The translations under genes and the position numbers were made by a program. Source: Pseudomonadota bacterium (GTDB lineage: Bacteria; Pseudomonadota; Gammaproteobacteria; Steroidobacterales; Steroidobacteraceae). Taken from it: 64,000 nucleotides of DNA. Where the stretch lies: positions 27,299 through 91,298 of the forward strand of contig CAUJHJ010000048.1 in the NCBI GenBank assembly GCA_963204835.1, given 5' to 3'. The stretch's first letter is position 1. Each line of letters opens with the position of its first letter. The notes under the pieces were generated by a model. The model had not been told where the DNA came from and searched no databases. It saw only the letters and a program-made list of their open reading frames with translations. This document shows positions 1 through 8,447 of this stretch, piece after piece.

Positions 1-1
1 C

Positions 2-673
2 CTCGACGGCACGATCACCCGCCGCGACACGCTCTTTCCTTATGTCCTGCACTACCTCGCGCAACGGCCCCTGCGGCTGCTGCGCCTCCTGCGCTTGCTG
101 CCCGCCGTCGCAGCCTATGTCTTCGCCGGGCGCGACCGCGGCCGTCTCAAGGCGGCGCTCCTGCGCCATACGCTGCGCGGCGAGACCCGTGCCGGCATCG
201 ACTCCTGGAATGCCCGCTACCTGCCACGCGTGATCGCGCGCGACCTGCTTGCGCCAGCGATCGCCGCGATCGAGCGGCATCGGGGCGCCGGTGACACGCT
301 GGTCCTGATGTCGGCGAGCGTCGACCTCTATGTACCCGAACTCGCGCGCCGCCTCGGCTTCGCTCAGACGATCTGCACCGGCGTCGCCTGGCAGGGCCAG
401 GCGCTCGACGGTGCGCTCGTCACGCCCAATAGGCGGGGCGACGAGAAGGCTCGCTGCCTCGAGGGCCTGCGCGCCCACGACCGCGAGGCGCGCATCGTTG
501 CCTACGGCAACAGCACATCGGACCTGCCGCACCTGCGCCTCGCCCACCATGGCGTCCTCGTCAACGGATCGCGCGCCGCGCGGGCCGCCGCAGCCGCCCT
601 CGGGATCGAATGTGTGGACTGGCGGGGAACATGGCGCCCGGCCGCTTGCTCCAATCCGGACAGCCCCGGTTAG
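2..673 (+). CDS. HAD-IB family phosphatase, 5' end outside the window
   Basis: This is the 3' part (223 codons) of a haloacid dehalogenase superfamily phosphatase. The reading frame is already open at the window edge and starts in motif I (LDGTITRRD); the nucleophilic Asp should lie just before the window. Motif II is seen as LVLMSAS, the motif III Lys in GDEKARCL, and motif IV as [15 protein letters not shown] in place of the usual GDS is common in the HAD-IB subgroup, which includes SerB-like and CicA-like enzymes. A helical cap lies between motifs I and II. Such enzymes hydrolyse small phosphoesters in the cytoplasm; the substrate cannot be read from sequence. It ends 23 bp before msrP. 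Confidence 0.85.
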   Translation, partial: LDGTITRRDTLFPYVLHYLAQRPLRLLRLLRLLPAVAAYVFAGRDRGRLKAALLRHTLRGETRAGIDSWNARYLPRVIARDLLAPAIAAIERHRGAGDTLVLMSASVDLYVPELARRLGFAQTICTGVAWQGQALDGALVTPNRRGDEKARCLEGLRAHDREARIVAYGNSTSDLPHLRLAHHGVLVNGSRAARAAAAALGIECVDWRGTWRPAACSNPDSPG

Positions 674-696
674 CGACCTTCCGGGCCAATCAAGAT

Positions 697-1668
697 ATGG
701 CTTTAAATATGGCTCGGAATATTTTGATTAATAACAATATAATTTCAGCGTCCGAGCTGACGCCGGAGTGCGTGTACCTCGATCGTCGGCGCCTGCTGCT
801 GGGCGGGACGGCCCTCGCTCTCACTACGGCGACGGCCACCGCCGCAGCTGCGGCCCCTGCGCAGGCTCCCATGAAAGCGGCCCTCAATGCGCGCTATTCG
901 TCCACGGAGCAGCCGACGGCCTACGCGGACATCACGGGCTACAACAACTTCTACGAGTTCGGAACCGGCAAGGACGATCCGCGGCGCAATGCCCACACGC
1001 TGCGCCCCCGCCCCTGGAGCGTCACGATCTCCGGCGAAGTCGAAGTTCCCGGGACGCTCACGCTCGAGGATATCCTCGCGCCGCATGCGCTCGAGGAGCG
1101 CGTGTATCGCATGCGCTGCGTGGAGCGCTGGTCGATGGTGATTCCCTGGGTCGGCTTTCCGCTCGCGGATTTCATCAAGCGCTTCCGGCCCACATCGAAG
1201 GCCAAGTATGTCGCCTTCAGGACGCTGCACGACCCGAAGCAGATGCCCGGCCAGCGTGCCGGCTGGCTCGAGTGGCCCTACGTGGAGGGGCTGCGCATCG
1301 ACGAGGCCATGCATCCGCTCACGCTGCTTGCCGTCGGGCTCTACGGCCGCCTGCTGCCGAACCAGAACGGCGCGCCGCTGCGGCTCGTGGTGCCGTGGAA
1401 GTACGGGTTCAAGGGCATCAAGTCGATCGTCGCGATCCACTTCACCGAGCGCCGCCCGCCGACATCCTGGAACGTCGCCGCAGCCTCGGAATATGGCTTC
1501 TACGCGAACGTGAACCCCGCGGTCGACCATCCGCGCTGGAGCCAGGCGAGCGAACGGCGCATCGGCGCAAGCCTCTTCGATGCGACGCGCCCCACCCTGC
1601 CATTCAACGGCTACGCGGCCGACGTGGCCTCGCTCTACAGCGGCATGGACCTGCGCCGCTGGTTCTGA
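697..1668 (+). CDS. msrP: Protein-methionine-sulfoxide reductase catalytic subunit MsrP
   Basis: A 323-residue molybdopterin oxidoreductase that repairs oxidised methionines in periplasmic proteins, taking electrons from MsrQ. A Tat signal is visible (DRRRLLLGG, about residues 29-37, then an Ala-rich hydrophobic stretch). The Mo-coordinating Cys is in [11 protein letters not shown] (C141), and the family hallmarks [20 protein letters not shown] and [10 protein letters not shown] are present. The residues [13 protein letters not shown] resemble the segment before the Tat motif in E. coli MsrP, so the start must lie upstream of the Tat motif. ATG 697 is chosen and ATG 709 is an equally good alternative; neither has a clear Shine-Dalgarno sequence. 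The first codons are very AT-rich. It overlaps msrQ by one base. Confidence 0.96.
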   Translation: MALNMARNILINNNIISASELTPECVYLDRRRLLLGGTALALTTATATAAAAAPAQAPMKAALNARYSSTEQPTAYADITGYNNFYEFGTGKDDPRRNAHTLRPRPWSVTISGEVEVPGTLTLEDILAPHALEERVYRMRCVERWSMVIPWVGFPLADFIKRFRPTSKAKYVAFRTLHDPKQMPGQRAGWLEWPYVEGLRIDEAMHPLTLLAVGLYGRLLPNQNGAPLRLVVPWKYGFKGIKSIVAIHFTERRPPTSWNVAAASEYGFYANVNPAVDHPRWSQASERRIGASLFDATRPTLPFNGYAADVASLYSGMDLRRWF

Positions 1669-2324
1669 TGACGGTCACGCAGCGCTATCGCTACTGCTGG
1701 AAGCCGCTCGTCTTCGCGGCCGCCATCGTGCCGCTGCTCTCGATGCTGGCGGGCATCTTCGGCATCGCGGGCCAGCGCCTCGGCGCCGACCCGGTGGAGG
1801 ACTTGCTGCTGACCTGCGGCAAGACGGCGCTCAACCTCCTGTGCCTGACGCTCGCAGTGACGCCAGCGGCGAAGATCGCGCACCGTCCGCAGTGGTTGCG
1901 CCTGCGCAGGATGCTGGGTCTCGCCGCCTTCAGCTATGCGGTGCTGCATTTCGCGGTCTACCTCGTGCTCGACCGCAGCCTCGATGCCGCGATGATCGTG
2001 GAGGACATCGCGAAGCGCCCCTACATCACGATCGGCTTCACGGCGCTGTTGTGCCTCGTTCCACTGGCGGCCACTTCCACGCAGCGCATGATGCAGCGGC
2101 TCGGCCGCCGCTGGCAGCAGCTGCACCGGCTCGTCTACCCGATCGCGATCCTCGCGGTGTGGCATTTCTACTGGCAGGTCAAGCGGGACGTGACGGAGCC
2201 GCTCATCTATGCGGCGATCGTTGCCATGCTCCTCGGCTGGCGCCTCTGGCATCGCCGGCGGCGCGGCGGGCCGGCGCGCGTCACATCGAAGTCCGGACTT
2301 GCCACAATTCCGGGAAGAACCTGA
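1668..2324 (+). CDS. msrQ: Heme-binding membrane subunit MsrQ
   Basis: A 218-residue integral membrane protein of the ferric-reductase-like family that carries electrons from the quinone pool to MsrP. Hydrophobic helices are seen near residues 12-32, 46-63, 80-100, 118-137, 150-168 and 178-196. Histidines suited to heme ligation include those in AVLHFAVYL, LHRLVYP and VWHFYWQ. Its ATG shares one base with the msrP TGA (TGATG), which indicates coupled translation. The 3' end runs 44 bp into the convergent kynA. Confidence 0.95.
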   Translation: MTVTQRYRYCWKPLVFAAAIVPLLSMLAGIFGIAGQRLGADPVEDLLLTCGKTALNLLCLTLAVTPAAKIAHRPQWLRLRRMLGLAAFSYAVLHFAVYLVLDRSLDAAMIVEDIAKRPYITIGFTALLCLVPLAATSTQRMMQRLGRRWQQLHRLVYPIAILAVWHFYWQVKRDVTEPLIYAAIVAMLLGWRLWHRRRRGGPARVTSKSGLATIPGRT

Positions 2325-3153
2325 GTTCGAGCGCCTTGACGAGGTAGGAGACGCCGCCGGTGCCGCCCGTGCCGGGCTTGTAGCCGATGATGCGCTCCAC
2401 CGTCTTCATGTGCTGGAAGCGCCAGGTCTGGAACCGGTGGTCGACATCGACCAGGCATTCGGCGAATTCGTAGAGGTCCCAGTCCTTCGCGGCGTTGTGG
2501 TAGACGGCGAGCCAGGCGCCCGCGACCTGCTTGCTGGCGCGATAGGGCTCGCTGAAATCGCGCATGAGGTATTCGTCCGGCACGCCGTAACCGCGACGCG
2601 ACAGCATTCGCAGCGCTTCGTCGTACAGGGACGGCGCCTCGAGCGCACGCCGCAGCTGCTGGCTCGCGGCGGCATCGCGCTGGTGCACGGCGAGATGGTC
2701 GGCATTCTTGTTGCCGAGCTGGAACTCGAGCAGGCGGTACTGGATCGACTGGAACCCGGACGCGCGCCCCAGCGAATTGCGGAACGAGGAGTAGTCGGCG
2801 GGGGTCATCGTCGACACCACGTCCCACACCGCGAGCAGCTGCGCCTGGATCCGCGCGATGCGCGCGAACATCTTGAAACACGGGTCGAGATCGTCCTTCC
2901 TGACGCAGGCGAGCACGCCCGCGAGCTCGTGAAGCAGCAGCCGGATCCAGAGCTCCGAGACCTGGTGCACGATGATGAACAGCATCTCGTCGTGCTCGCG
3001 GGAATTCGGCCGCTGGGCGCCGAGCAGCCGCTCGAGCGCAAGGTAACCGCCATAGGACTGCGAGGCCGGCAGGTTCCAGTGCACCTGCTCGTCCGACAGG
3101 TCGACCCGCTCGCTCGGCGCGAACGGACAGGTCGGCGGTGGTTCAGTCGCCAT
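2281..3153 (-). CDS. kynA: Tryptophan 2,3-dioxygenase
   Basis: A 290-residue heme dioxygenase that opens the indole ring of L-tryptophan to N-formylkynurenine, the first step of the kynurenine pathway. Diagnostic segments are EMLFIIVHQVSELW (H63 matches the conserved active-site His), SSFRNSLGRASGFQS, and the C-terminal RFQHMKTVERIIGYK followed by GTGGTGG, which holds the proximal heme His and the substrate-ammonium loop. The start at ATG 3153 fits the family length; an upstream in-frame extension would run deep into the metallopeptidase gene. Its 5' end overlaps that gene by 11 bp, so the two are probably co-transcribed. No other kynurenine-pathway gene is nearby. Confidence 0.96.
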   Translation of the reverse strand: MATEPPPTCPFAPSERVDLSDEQVHWNLPASQSYGGYLALERLLGAQRPNSREHDEMLFIIVHQVSELWIRLLLHELAGVLACVRKDDLDPCFKMFARIARIQAQLLAVWDVVSTMTPADYSSFRNSLGRASGFQSIQYRLLEFQLGNKNADHLAVHQRDAAASQQLRRALEAPSLYDEALRMLSRRGYGVPDEYLMRDFSEPYRASKQVAGAWLAVYHNAAKDWDLYEFAECLVDVDHRFQTWRFQHMKTVERIIGYKPGTGGTGGVSYLVKALELRFFPELWQVRTSM

Positions 3154-3892
3154 CGTCGAACATCCAGTGTGGCACATGCCGCCATCCGCCAGTGAGCTCG
3201 CGATCAAGCGAACGCCACCCGGGCTCGTGTTGCGCGACCAGGCGCCAGAAGCCCGCCGCATGGTTCATGTGCCGCGTGTGGGCCAGTTCGTGCAGCAGCA
3301 GGTAGCGCACGACCGCCGGGCGCTGGAAGGCGAGACTGGCATTCAGGCTGATGGTGCCGCGGGTGGAACAGCTGCCCCAGCGCGTGCGCTGGCGCCGGAT
3401 TGCCATGCGCGCGTAGCAGAGCCCGGTCTCACGGGCGAGGGCGTCGAGCCAGGGCCCGAGCTGCGCGACGCAACGCGCCCGCACCCAGGCGCGCAGCATC
3501 GGTCGCAGCGCCCGGCCGGCGGGTTCACCGCGATGTTCGAGCTCGCCAGCCGCCACTTGCGCGAGGCGGACCCGCCCGGGCCCGGGCACCGCGCGCAGCG
3601 ACCAGGACTCGCAGAATGCGGGCAGTTCGATGGCAGCCGGCGGGAACGCCGGCGGCGGCGGGCGGTCGCGCTGCGCATGCTGGCGGCGCGCCTCGATCCA
3701 ATCTTGATGGAGCTCGAGAAATTCGCGAACCGTGCGCTCAGGGGTGCGTGGCGGCACCACGACCTCGACCCGTCCGCCGGGGAATACGCGCACGCTGAGG
3801 CGACGCGCGCGGCGGCTGTGCCGTACGGTGGGCACCGACGTGGCGTCGCGCGCGTCGAACAGGGAAATCTGTGTGGTGGCAACGTCGCTCAT
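3143..3892 (-). CDS. YgjP-like (DUF45) metallopeptidase domain protein
   Basis: A 249-residue predicted zinc metallopeptidase. It has an N-terminal beta-rich segment (VRHSRRARRLSVRVFPGG), the typical RTRWGSCSTRG block, and the zinc motif HELAH followed by HMNHAAGFW, the usual order for YgjP/SprT-like proteins. A cytoplasmic location is likely because no signal peptide is seen. The family is widespread and poorly characterised, so no substrate is assigned. It is the first gene before kynA and diverges from the ABC exporter at 3938 across a 45-bp gap that contains two palindromes. Confidence 0.88.
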   Translation of the reverse strand: MSDVATTQISLFDARDATSVPTVRHSRRARRLSVRVFPGGRVEVVVPPRTPERTVREFLELHQDWIEARRQHAQRDRPPPPAFPPAAIELPAFCESWSLRAVPGPGRVRLAQVAAGELEHRGEPAGRALRPMLRAWVRARCVAQLGPWLDALARETGLCYARMAIRRQRTRWGSCSTRGTISLNASLAFQRPAVVRYLLLHELAHTRHMNHAAGFWRLVAQHEPGWRSLDRELTGGWRHVPHWMFDDGD

Positions 3893-3896
3893 GGCA

Positions 3897-3926
3897 GGCA
3901 GCTGCCATCATATCAGCCGATCGGCT
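3897..3926. promoter_or_regulatory. Two palindromes in a divergent intergenic gap
   Basis: The 45-bp space between the metallopeptidase gene (minus) and the ABC exporter gene (plus) contains two perfect palindromes: GGCAGCTGCC at 3897-3906 and AGCCGATCGGCT at 3915-3926. They could be binding sites for a dimeric regulator of the divergent pair, but short palindromes also arise by chance in GC-rich DNA. Confidence 0.3.
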
Positions 3927-3937
3927 AGCATGATGGC

Positions 3938-4822
3938 GTGGCGCCGATCCTCGAAGTCCGCAACCTCGTCAAGCTGTACCCGCGCGTCACCGCCGTCGAC
4001 GGCGTGTCGCTGGACGTCGAGGAAGGCTGCTGCTTCGGGCTGCTCGGCCCGAACGGTGCGGGCAAGACCACGACAGTCGAGATCATGGAAGGCATCCTGC
4101 CCGCCTCCTCCGGCGAAGTCCGCTACCGGGGCGCACCGCTCGGCAGTCGTTTCCGCAATGAGGCGGGGATCCTCTTCCAGAAGACGGCGCTGCAGGATTT
4201 CCTGACCGTGCGCCAGACCCTGCGGCTCTTTCGCGGCCTTTATGCGCAGGGCTATGACATCGACGAACTGCTGCAGCTCTGTTCGCTGCAGAAGCTCGCG
4301 GACCGCGACAACCGCAAGCTCTCGGGCGGCCAGCAGCAGCGCCTGCTGCTCGCCGTGGCACTCGTCAATGACCCGGCGATCCTCTTCCTCGATGAACCGA
4401 CCACCGGCTTCGATCCGCAGGCGCGGCGCAACTTCTGGAAGCTGATCGAGTCGGTGAAGGCACGACGGCGCACCATCATCCTGACGACCCATTACATGGA
4501 AGAGGCGCAGCGGCTGTGCGACGAGATCGCGATCATGGATCGCGGCCGCATCATCGCCCGCGGCCCGCCGCGGCGCCTGCTCGCGGAACACTTCGCGGAC
4601 GTGCTGATCGAGCTGCCGCGCGACGACTTCCCGGCCGCTGCACGCGACCTGCCGCTGCGGCTGATCGAGGGCGCCGAGCGCATCGAGATCTCGACCAATG
4701 ACCTCGAGGGTACCCTCAAGACCCTGCTCGCCGCGCAGGTGCCGCTCGGCAACCTGCGGATCCGCCCGCCGAACCTCGAGGACCTGTTCCTCGAGCTGAC
4801 CGGCAAGGAGCTGCGGGCGTGA
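3938..4822 (+). CDS. ABC transporter ATP-binding protein, ABC-2 exporter type
   Basis: A 294-residue ATPase subunit of the CcmA/DrrA type. Walker A is GPNGAGKT (37-44), the signature is LSGGQ (128-132), and Walker B is ILFLDEP (148-154). The C-terminal region past residue 220 is the extension typical of ABC-2 exporters, ending in NLEDLFLELTGKELRA. The start is a GTG; the ATGs just upstream are out of frame. The gene overlaps the permease gene by a GTGA, giving a two-gene exporter. Cargo is unknown; related systems move drugs, lipids or polysaccharides. Confidence 0.93.
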   Translation: MAPILEVRNLVKLYPRVTAVDGVSLDVEEGCCFGLLGPNGAGKTTTVEIMEGILPASSGEVRYRGAPLGSRFRNEAGILFQKTALQDFLTVRQTLRLFRGLYAQGYDIDELLQLCSLQKLADRDNRKLSGGQQQRLLLAVALVNDPAILFLDEPTTGFDPQARRNFWKLIESVKARRRTIILTTHYMEEAQRLCDEIAIMDRGRIIARGPPRRLLAEHFADVLIELPRDDFPAAARDLPLRLIEGAERIEISTNDLEGTLKTLLAAQVPLGNLRIRPPNLEDLFLELTGKELRA

Positions 4823-5829
4823 TCCGCCGCCTGCTCGCCATCTGGCACGCCCGCAACCTCGAGTTCCTGCGTGACCGCGGCGCGCTGGTTTTCTCGCTGC
4901 TGCTGCCGCTGGCGCTGGTCGTCGGCATGAGCTTCGTTTTCGGCGGTCCCGAGCGCGCCATCTTCAAGGTCGCCGTGCTGACCGACGACCTCGCGAGCGT
5001 GCGCCATCCGTTCATGACCGAGCGCTTCGTCGATTTCGTGCCGGTCGACGACCTTGCGGCCGCGAGCCGCAAGGTGGCGCGGCACCAGTTCGACCTGCTG
5101 ATCGACTTCGCGCCCCGCGCCACGCGCTACTGGGTCAACGAGGACTCGCCCAAGGGCTATGTCGCCGAGCGGCTGCTGCTGCAGTCGGAGCCGGCCGCGC
5201 AGCGCCAGCCCGTGAGCGGCCAGGCCATCCGCTACGTCGACTGGCTGTTCCCGGGCATCCTCGGCATGAACATGATGTTCAACTGCCTGTTCGGTGTCGG
5301 CTATGTCGTGCTCCGCTACCGCAAGAACGGCTTCCTGAAACGGCTCAATGCCACCCCGGTCTCGGCCTTCGAGTTCCTGGCCGCGCAAGTGCTCTCGCGG
5401 CTCGCCCTGATCCTCGCCGTGACCACCATCCTCTACGTGGGCGTCGGCCTCGCGATCGGCTTCCACTCGGCGGGCAATCCCGGGCTGCTGCTCGCGATCG
5501 CCGTGCTCGGCGCGCTGTCACTGATCGCGCTCGGTCTCACCATCGCGGCGCGCTTTTCCAGCGACGAGCTGGTCGGCGGGATCCTGAACACGCTCACCTG
5601 GCCGATGATGCTGCTGTCTGGCGTGTGGTTTTCGCTCGAGGGCTCGCCCGACTGGATCCGCTATGTCGCCCAGGTGTTCCCGCTCACGCATATCCTCGAC
5701 GCCGCCCGCGCGGTCATGATCGATGGTGCCGGCGCCGCGGCCATCGCACCGCACCTCGCCTACCTCGCGGTCACCACGCTCGCCTTCCTGGCGTTCGGCG
5801 CGTGGTCCTTCAAGTGGCGCAGCGACTGA
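4819..5829 (+). CDS. ABC-2 type transporter permease
   Basis: A 336-residue membrane subunit partnered with the ATPase encoded just upstream. One N-terminal helix (about 21-43) is followed by a long extracytoplasmic domain (about 45-135). A block of five C-terminal helices follows, including LFPGILGMNMMFNCLFGVGY, the ABC-2 core, and MLLSGVWFSLEGSPDWIRYV. The GTG start overlaps the ATPase stop codon by 4 nt. The threonine aldolase gene starts 5 bp after its stop, so all three genes may share a transcript. Confidence 0.92.
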   Translation: MIRRLLAIWHARNLEFLRDRGALVFSLLLPLALVVGMSFVFGGPERAIFKVAVLTDDLASVRHPFMTERFVDFVPVDDLAAASRKVARHQFDLLIDFAPRATRYWVNEDSPKGYVAERLLLQSEPAAQRQPVSGQAIRYVDWLFPGILGMNMMFNCLFGVGYVVLRYRKNGFLKRLNATPVSAFEFLAAQVLSRLALILAVTTILYVGVGLAIGFHSAGNPGLLLAIAVLGALSLIALGLTIAARFSSDELVGGILNTLTWPMMLLSGVWFSLEGSPDWIRYVAQVFPLTHILDAARAVMIDGAGAAAIAPHLAYLAVTTLAFLAFGAWSFKWRSD

Positions 5830-5834
5830 CCCGC

Positions 5835-6848
5835 ATGAGTTTCTACAGTGACAACAACGCCAGCGTCTGCCCTGAACTCCTCGCCGCCATCCAGGCAGCC
5901 AACGCGGGCCCGGCCCGTGCCTACGGCGACGATCGCTGGACCCTGGCGCTCGATGAGGCCTTCGGGCGCTTCTTCGGCACGCGCGTCGCGGTCTTCCCGG
6001 TCACGACCGGCACGGCGGCCAACGCGCTCGCGCTGGCGACGCTCACGCCACCGTACGGTGCGGTCTTCGCGCATGAGCTGGCGCATGTCGTGCGGGACGA
6101 ATGCGGCGCGCCCGAATTCTTCGGCGGCGGCCTGCGGCTCGTGCCACTCGCAGGCGAGGGTGCGAAGCTGGACGCCGCGACGCTCGAGCGCGCGCTCGAC
6201 GCCGCTCCACCCTCGGTGCACACCGTGCAGCCCACGGCCGTCACGATCACGCAGGCCACGGAACTCGGCCGTGCCTACCGGCCCGCCGAGATCGAGGCGC
6301 TGGCCGCGCTCGCGCACGCGCGCCAGCTCTTCGTCCACATGGACGGCGCGCGCATCGCCAATGCCCTCGTGACGCTCGGCTGCAGCGCGGCGGAAATCAC
6401 CTGGCGCGCGGGCGTCGATGCGCTGTCCTTCGGCGCGACCAAGAACGGCGGCCTCGCCGCCGAGGCCGTCGTGTTCTTCCGCCCCGAACTCGTGCGTGAC
6501 TTCGAACTGCGGCGCAAGCGCGCCGGGCACCTGCTCTCGAAATCGCGCTATGCCTCCGCCCAGTTGCTCGCCTACCTGTCGGACGATGTCTGGCGGCGCA
6601 ATGCCGCGCGCGCCAACGAGGCCGCGCGCCTGGTCGGCGCGGCCTGCTCCGCCACGCTGATCGAACCGGTCGAGGCGAACGAAGTCTTCGCACGCCTCGG
6701 CGAAGACGGCAAGGCTCGGCTGCGCTCACAGGGCTTCGAATTCTACGACTGGGGCGCCAGGGGCTCGGGTGAAGCGCGCTTCGTCTGTTCCTGGGACCAG
6801 GACCCCGCGGAAGTCGCCGCCCTCTGCCGGGCGCTGTCCGCGGCCTGA
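5835..6848 (+). CDS. ltaE: Low-specificity threonine aldolase family enzyme
   Basis: A 337-residue PLP-dependent enzyme of the beta-eliminating lyase fold that cleaves threonine or allo-threonine to glycine and acetaldehyde. Visible landmarks are the N-terminal FYSDNNA, VTTGTAANALAL, the Asp that contacts the PLP ring nitrogen in HMDGARIANAL, and the Schiff-base Lys in SFGATKNGG (K203). Length matches the family. ATG 5835 is preferred over an upstream in-frame start because it begins with the conserved N-terminus. The ltaE symbol is by family; a related PLP specificity cannot be excluded. Confidence 0.88.
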   Translation: MSFYSDNNASVCPELLAAIQAANAGPARAYGDDRWTLALDEAFGRFFGTRVAVFPVTTGTAANALALATLTPPYGAVFAHELAHVVRDECGAPEFFGGGLRLVPLAGEGAKLDAATLERALDAAPPSVHTVQPTAVTITQATELGRAYRPAEIEALAALAHARQLFVHMDGARIANALVTLGCSAAEITWRAGVDALSFGATKNGGLAAEAVVFFRPELVRDFELRRKRAGHLLSKSRYASAQLLAYLSDDVWRRNAARANEAARLVGAACSATLIEPVEANEVFARLGEDGKARLRSQGFEFYDWGARGSGEARFVCSWDQDPAEVAALCRALSAA

Positions 6849-6857
6849 GGGACCGCC

Positions 6858-7571
6858 TCAGCCCGAGGTGATCGTGGCGAGCAGCCGCCTCGCCTGCCCG
6901 AACCCGGGCGCGAGCAGCAGCGCCCGCTCGAGCGCGCTGCGCGCCGCGGCGCCATCTCCCTGGTCGAGCTGGCGGCGCGCGAGCTGCAGGTAGGCCTCGG
7001 GAGCACCCCACGACGGCATCGTTGCAACGGCCCGTCGCTCCTCCTCGAATTGGGCGACCGCTTTCTGCAGGGTGGCCACGGCGCGCACGCCGTCGCGCTC
7101 CGCGAGGGCCGCGAACAGCAGCACGCGCGGATTGCGCGGCGCCAGCTCGATCGCGCGCTCGAGTTGCGCCGCACTGCGCGGGCCGAGCAAGGGCGCCTTC
7201 CACACCTTGAGCGTGGCGACGAGTGCCTGGCAGGTGGCCTGCAACGCCAGCGCGTCGGCAAAGCTGCCGTGCGCACTGTTCGCGGCGGCCAGGTGGCCGG
7301 CGCAGGCCTCGGCCGCAGACCTGGCCGCTGCTTCGTCCCGCCCCTGCGCGAGCAGCGCGATCCGGTATTCGCCGTAGCCGCGATAGTAGGCACGCAGTGC
7401 CTCGTCGTCCGCGCCGCTCCCGATCGAGGCCACCACCGCGCGCAAGGCGCGCAGGTCCTCCGTGTACCAGGCGTATTGCAGCCGCCCCTCGATGTCGCCC
7501 CACTCGACGGCGCAGGCGAGGGACGGCAGGCAAGACAGCAACAGGACGGCCAGCGAGGTGCGGCGGCTCAT
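6858..7571 (-). CDS. Secreted TPR-like protein of unknown function
   Basis: A 237-residue protein with a clear Sec signal (MSRRTSLAVLLLSCLPSLACA). The rest is almost wholly helical, with tetratricopeptide-like repeats: LERAIELAPRNPRVLLFAAL and, near the end, LARRQLDQGDGAAARSALERALLLAPGFGQARRLL. It is probably periplasmic and may mediate protein-protein contacts. The gene is convergent with the threonine aldolase gene (9 bp apart) and divergent from tatD (35 bp). No specific family is recognised. Confidence 0.75.
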   Translation of the reverse strand: MSRRTSLAVLLLSCLPSLACAVEWGDIEGRLQYAWYTEDLRALRAVVASIGSGADDEALRAYYRGYGEYRIALLAQGRDEAAARSAAEACAGHLAAANSAHGSFADALALQATCQALVATLKVWKAPLLGPRSAAQLERAIELAPRNPRVLLFAALAERDGVRAVATLQKAVAQFEEERRAVATMPSWGAPEAYLQLARRQLDQGDGAAARSALERALLLAPGFGQARRLLATITSG

Positions 7572-7606
7572 GGGGACGGGCGTATGGTTAGAATGCGCGA
7601 ACGACC

Positions 7607-8440
7607 GTGGACAACGATAACACAGCCCCCGCGCAGCTGATCGACATCGGCGCGAACCTTACCCATGCCAGCTTCGACATCGATCGCGATGCCGTGATCG
7701 CGCGCGCGCGCGCCGCGGGCGTCGCCCAGATGCTCGTGACCGGCGCCACGGTGCCAGGCAGCGCGCAGGCGGTGCAACTCGCGCGCGCGCAGCCCGGCGT
7801 GCTGTTCGCCACCTCCGGCATCCACCCGCACCATGCCCACGAACTCACCGACGATGCCGCCGCGCAGCTTGCGGAGCTCGCGCTCGCGCCCGAGGTCGTC
7901 GCGGTCGGAGAGTGCGGCCTCGACTACTTCCGGGACTATTCGCCGCGCGACGCGCAGCGACGCGCCTTCGCACGGCAGCTCGCGCTCGCGGCCAGCGTCG
8001 GCAAGCCGGTCTTCCTGCACCAGCGGGACGCCCACGAGGATTTCGCGGCGATCCTGCGCGAGCACCGCGCGAGCCTCGCCGGTGGCGTGGCGCACTGCTT
8101 CACCGCGCAGCGCGCCGAACTGGAGTGCTACCTCGCGCTCGATCTCGCGATCGGCATGACCGGCTGGATCTGCGACGAGCGCCGTGGCGCGCACCTCGCG
8201 CCCCTGATGCCGCTCATCCCGCCGGGCCGGCTGGTGATCGAGACGGACTCGCCCTACCTGCTGCCGCGCGACCTCTCCCCGAAACCGCCCTCGAGGCGCA
8301 ACGAACCGATGCACCTGCCGCATGTCGCGGCGGCGATCGCCGCGGCGCGTGGCGAGCCGTTCGCGGCGCTCGCCGCCCATTCGACCGCGGCCGCACGCCG
8401 CCTGTTCGGCTTGCCGCCGGCGCCGGCCGCCGGCGCGTAG
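7607..8440 (+). CDS. tatD: TatD family metal-dependent hydrolase
   Basis: A 277-residue TIM-barrel metallohydrolase closely matching TatD in block order: LIDIGANLTHASF, TSGIHPHHAHEL, VVAVGECGLDYFRDYS, KPVFLHQRDAHEDF, HCFTAQRAELE, GMTGWICDERRG, LVIETDSPYLLPRDL and PKPPSRRNEP. Established TatD activities are 3'-5' exonuclease/DNase. The start is GTG 7607 and the stop lies 7 bp before the convergent NERD gene. There is no tatABC here; the name is historical. Confidence 0.94.
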   Translation: MDNDNTAPAQLIDIGANLTHASFDIDRDAVIARARAAGVAQMLVTGATVPGSAQAVQLARAQPGVLFATSGIHPHHAHELTDDAAAQLAELALAPEVVAVGECGLDYFRDYSPRDAQRRAFARQLALAASVGKPVFLHQRDAHEDFAAILREHRASLAGGVAHCFTAQRAELECYLALDLAIGMTGWICDERRGAHLAPLMPLIPPGRLVIETDSPYLLPRDLSPKPPSRRNEPMHLPHVAAAIAAARGEPFAALAAHSTAAARRLFGLPPAPAAGA

Positions 8441-8447
8441 GCGGGCT

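Noticed and set aside
6842..6862. A short hairpin (CTGAGG/CCTCAG) at the convergent end of the threonine aldolase and TPR genes
   Set aside because: Only six pairs and no T-run; too weak to call a terminator.
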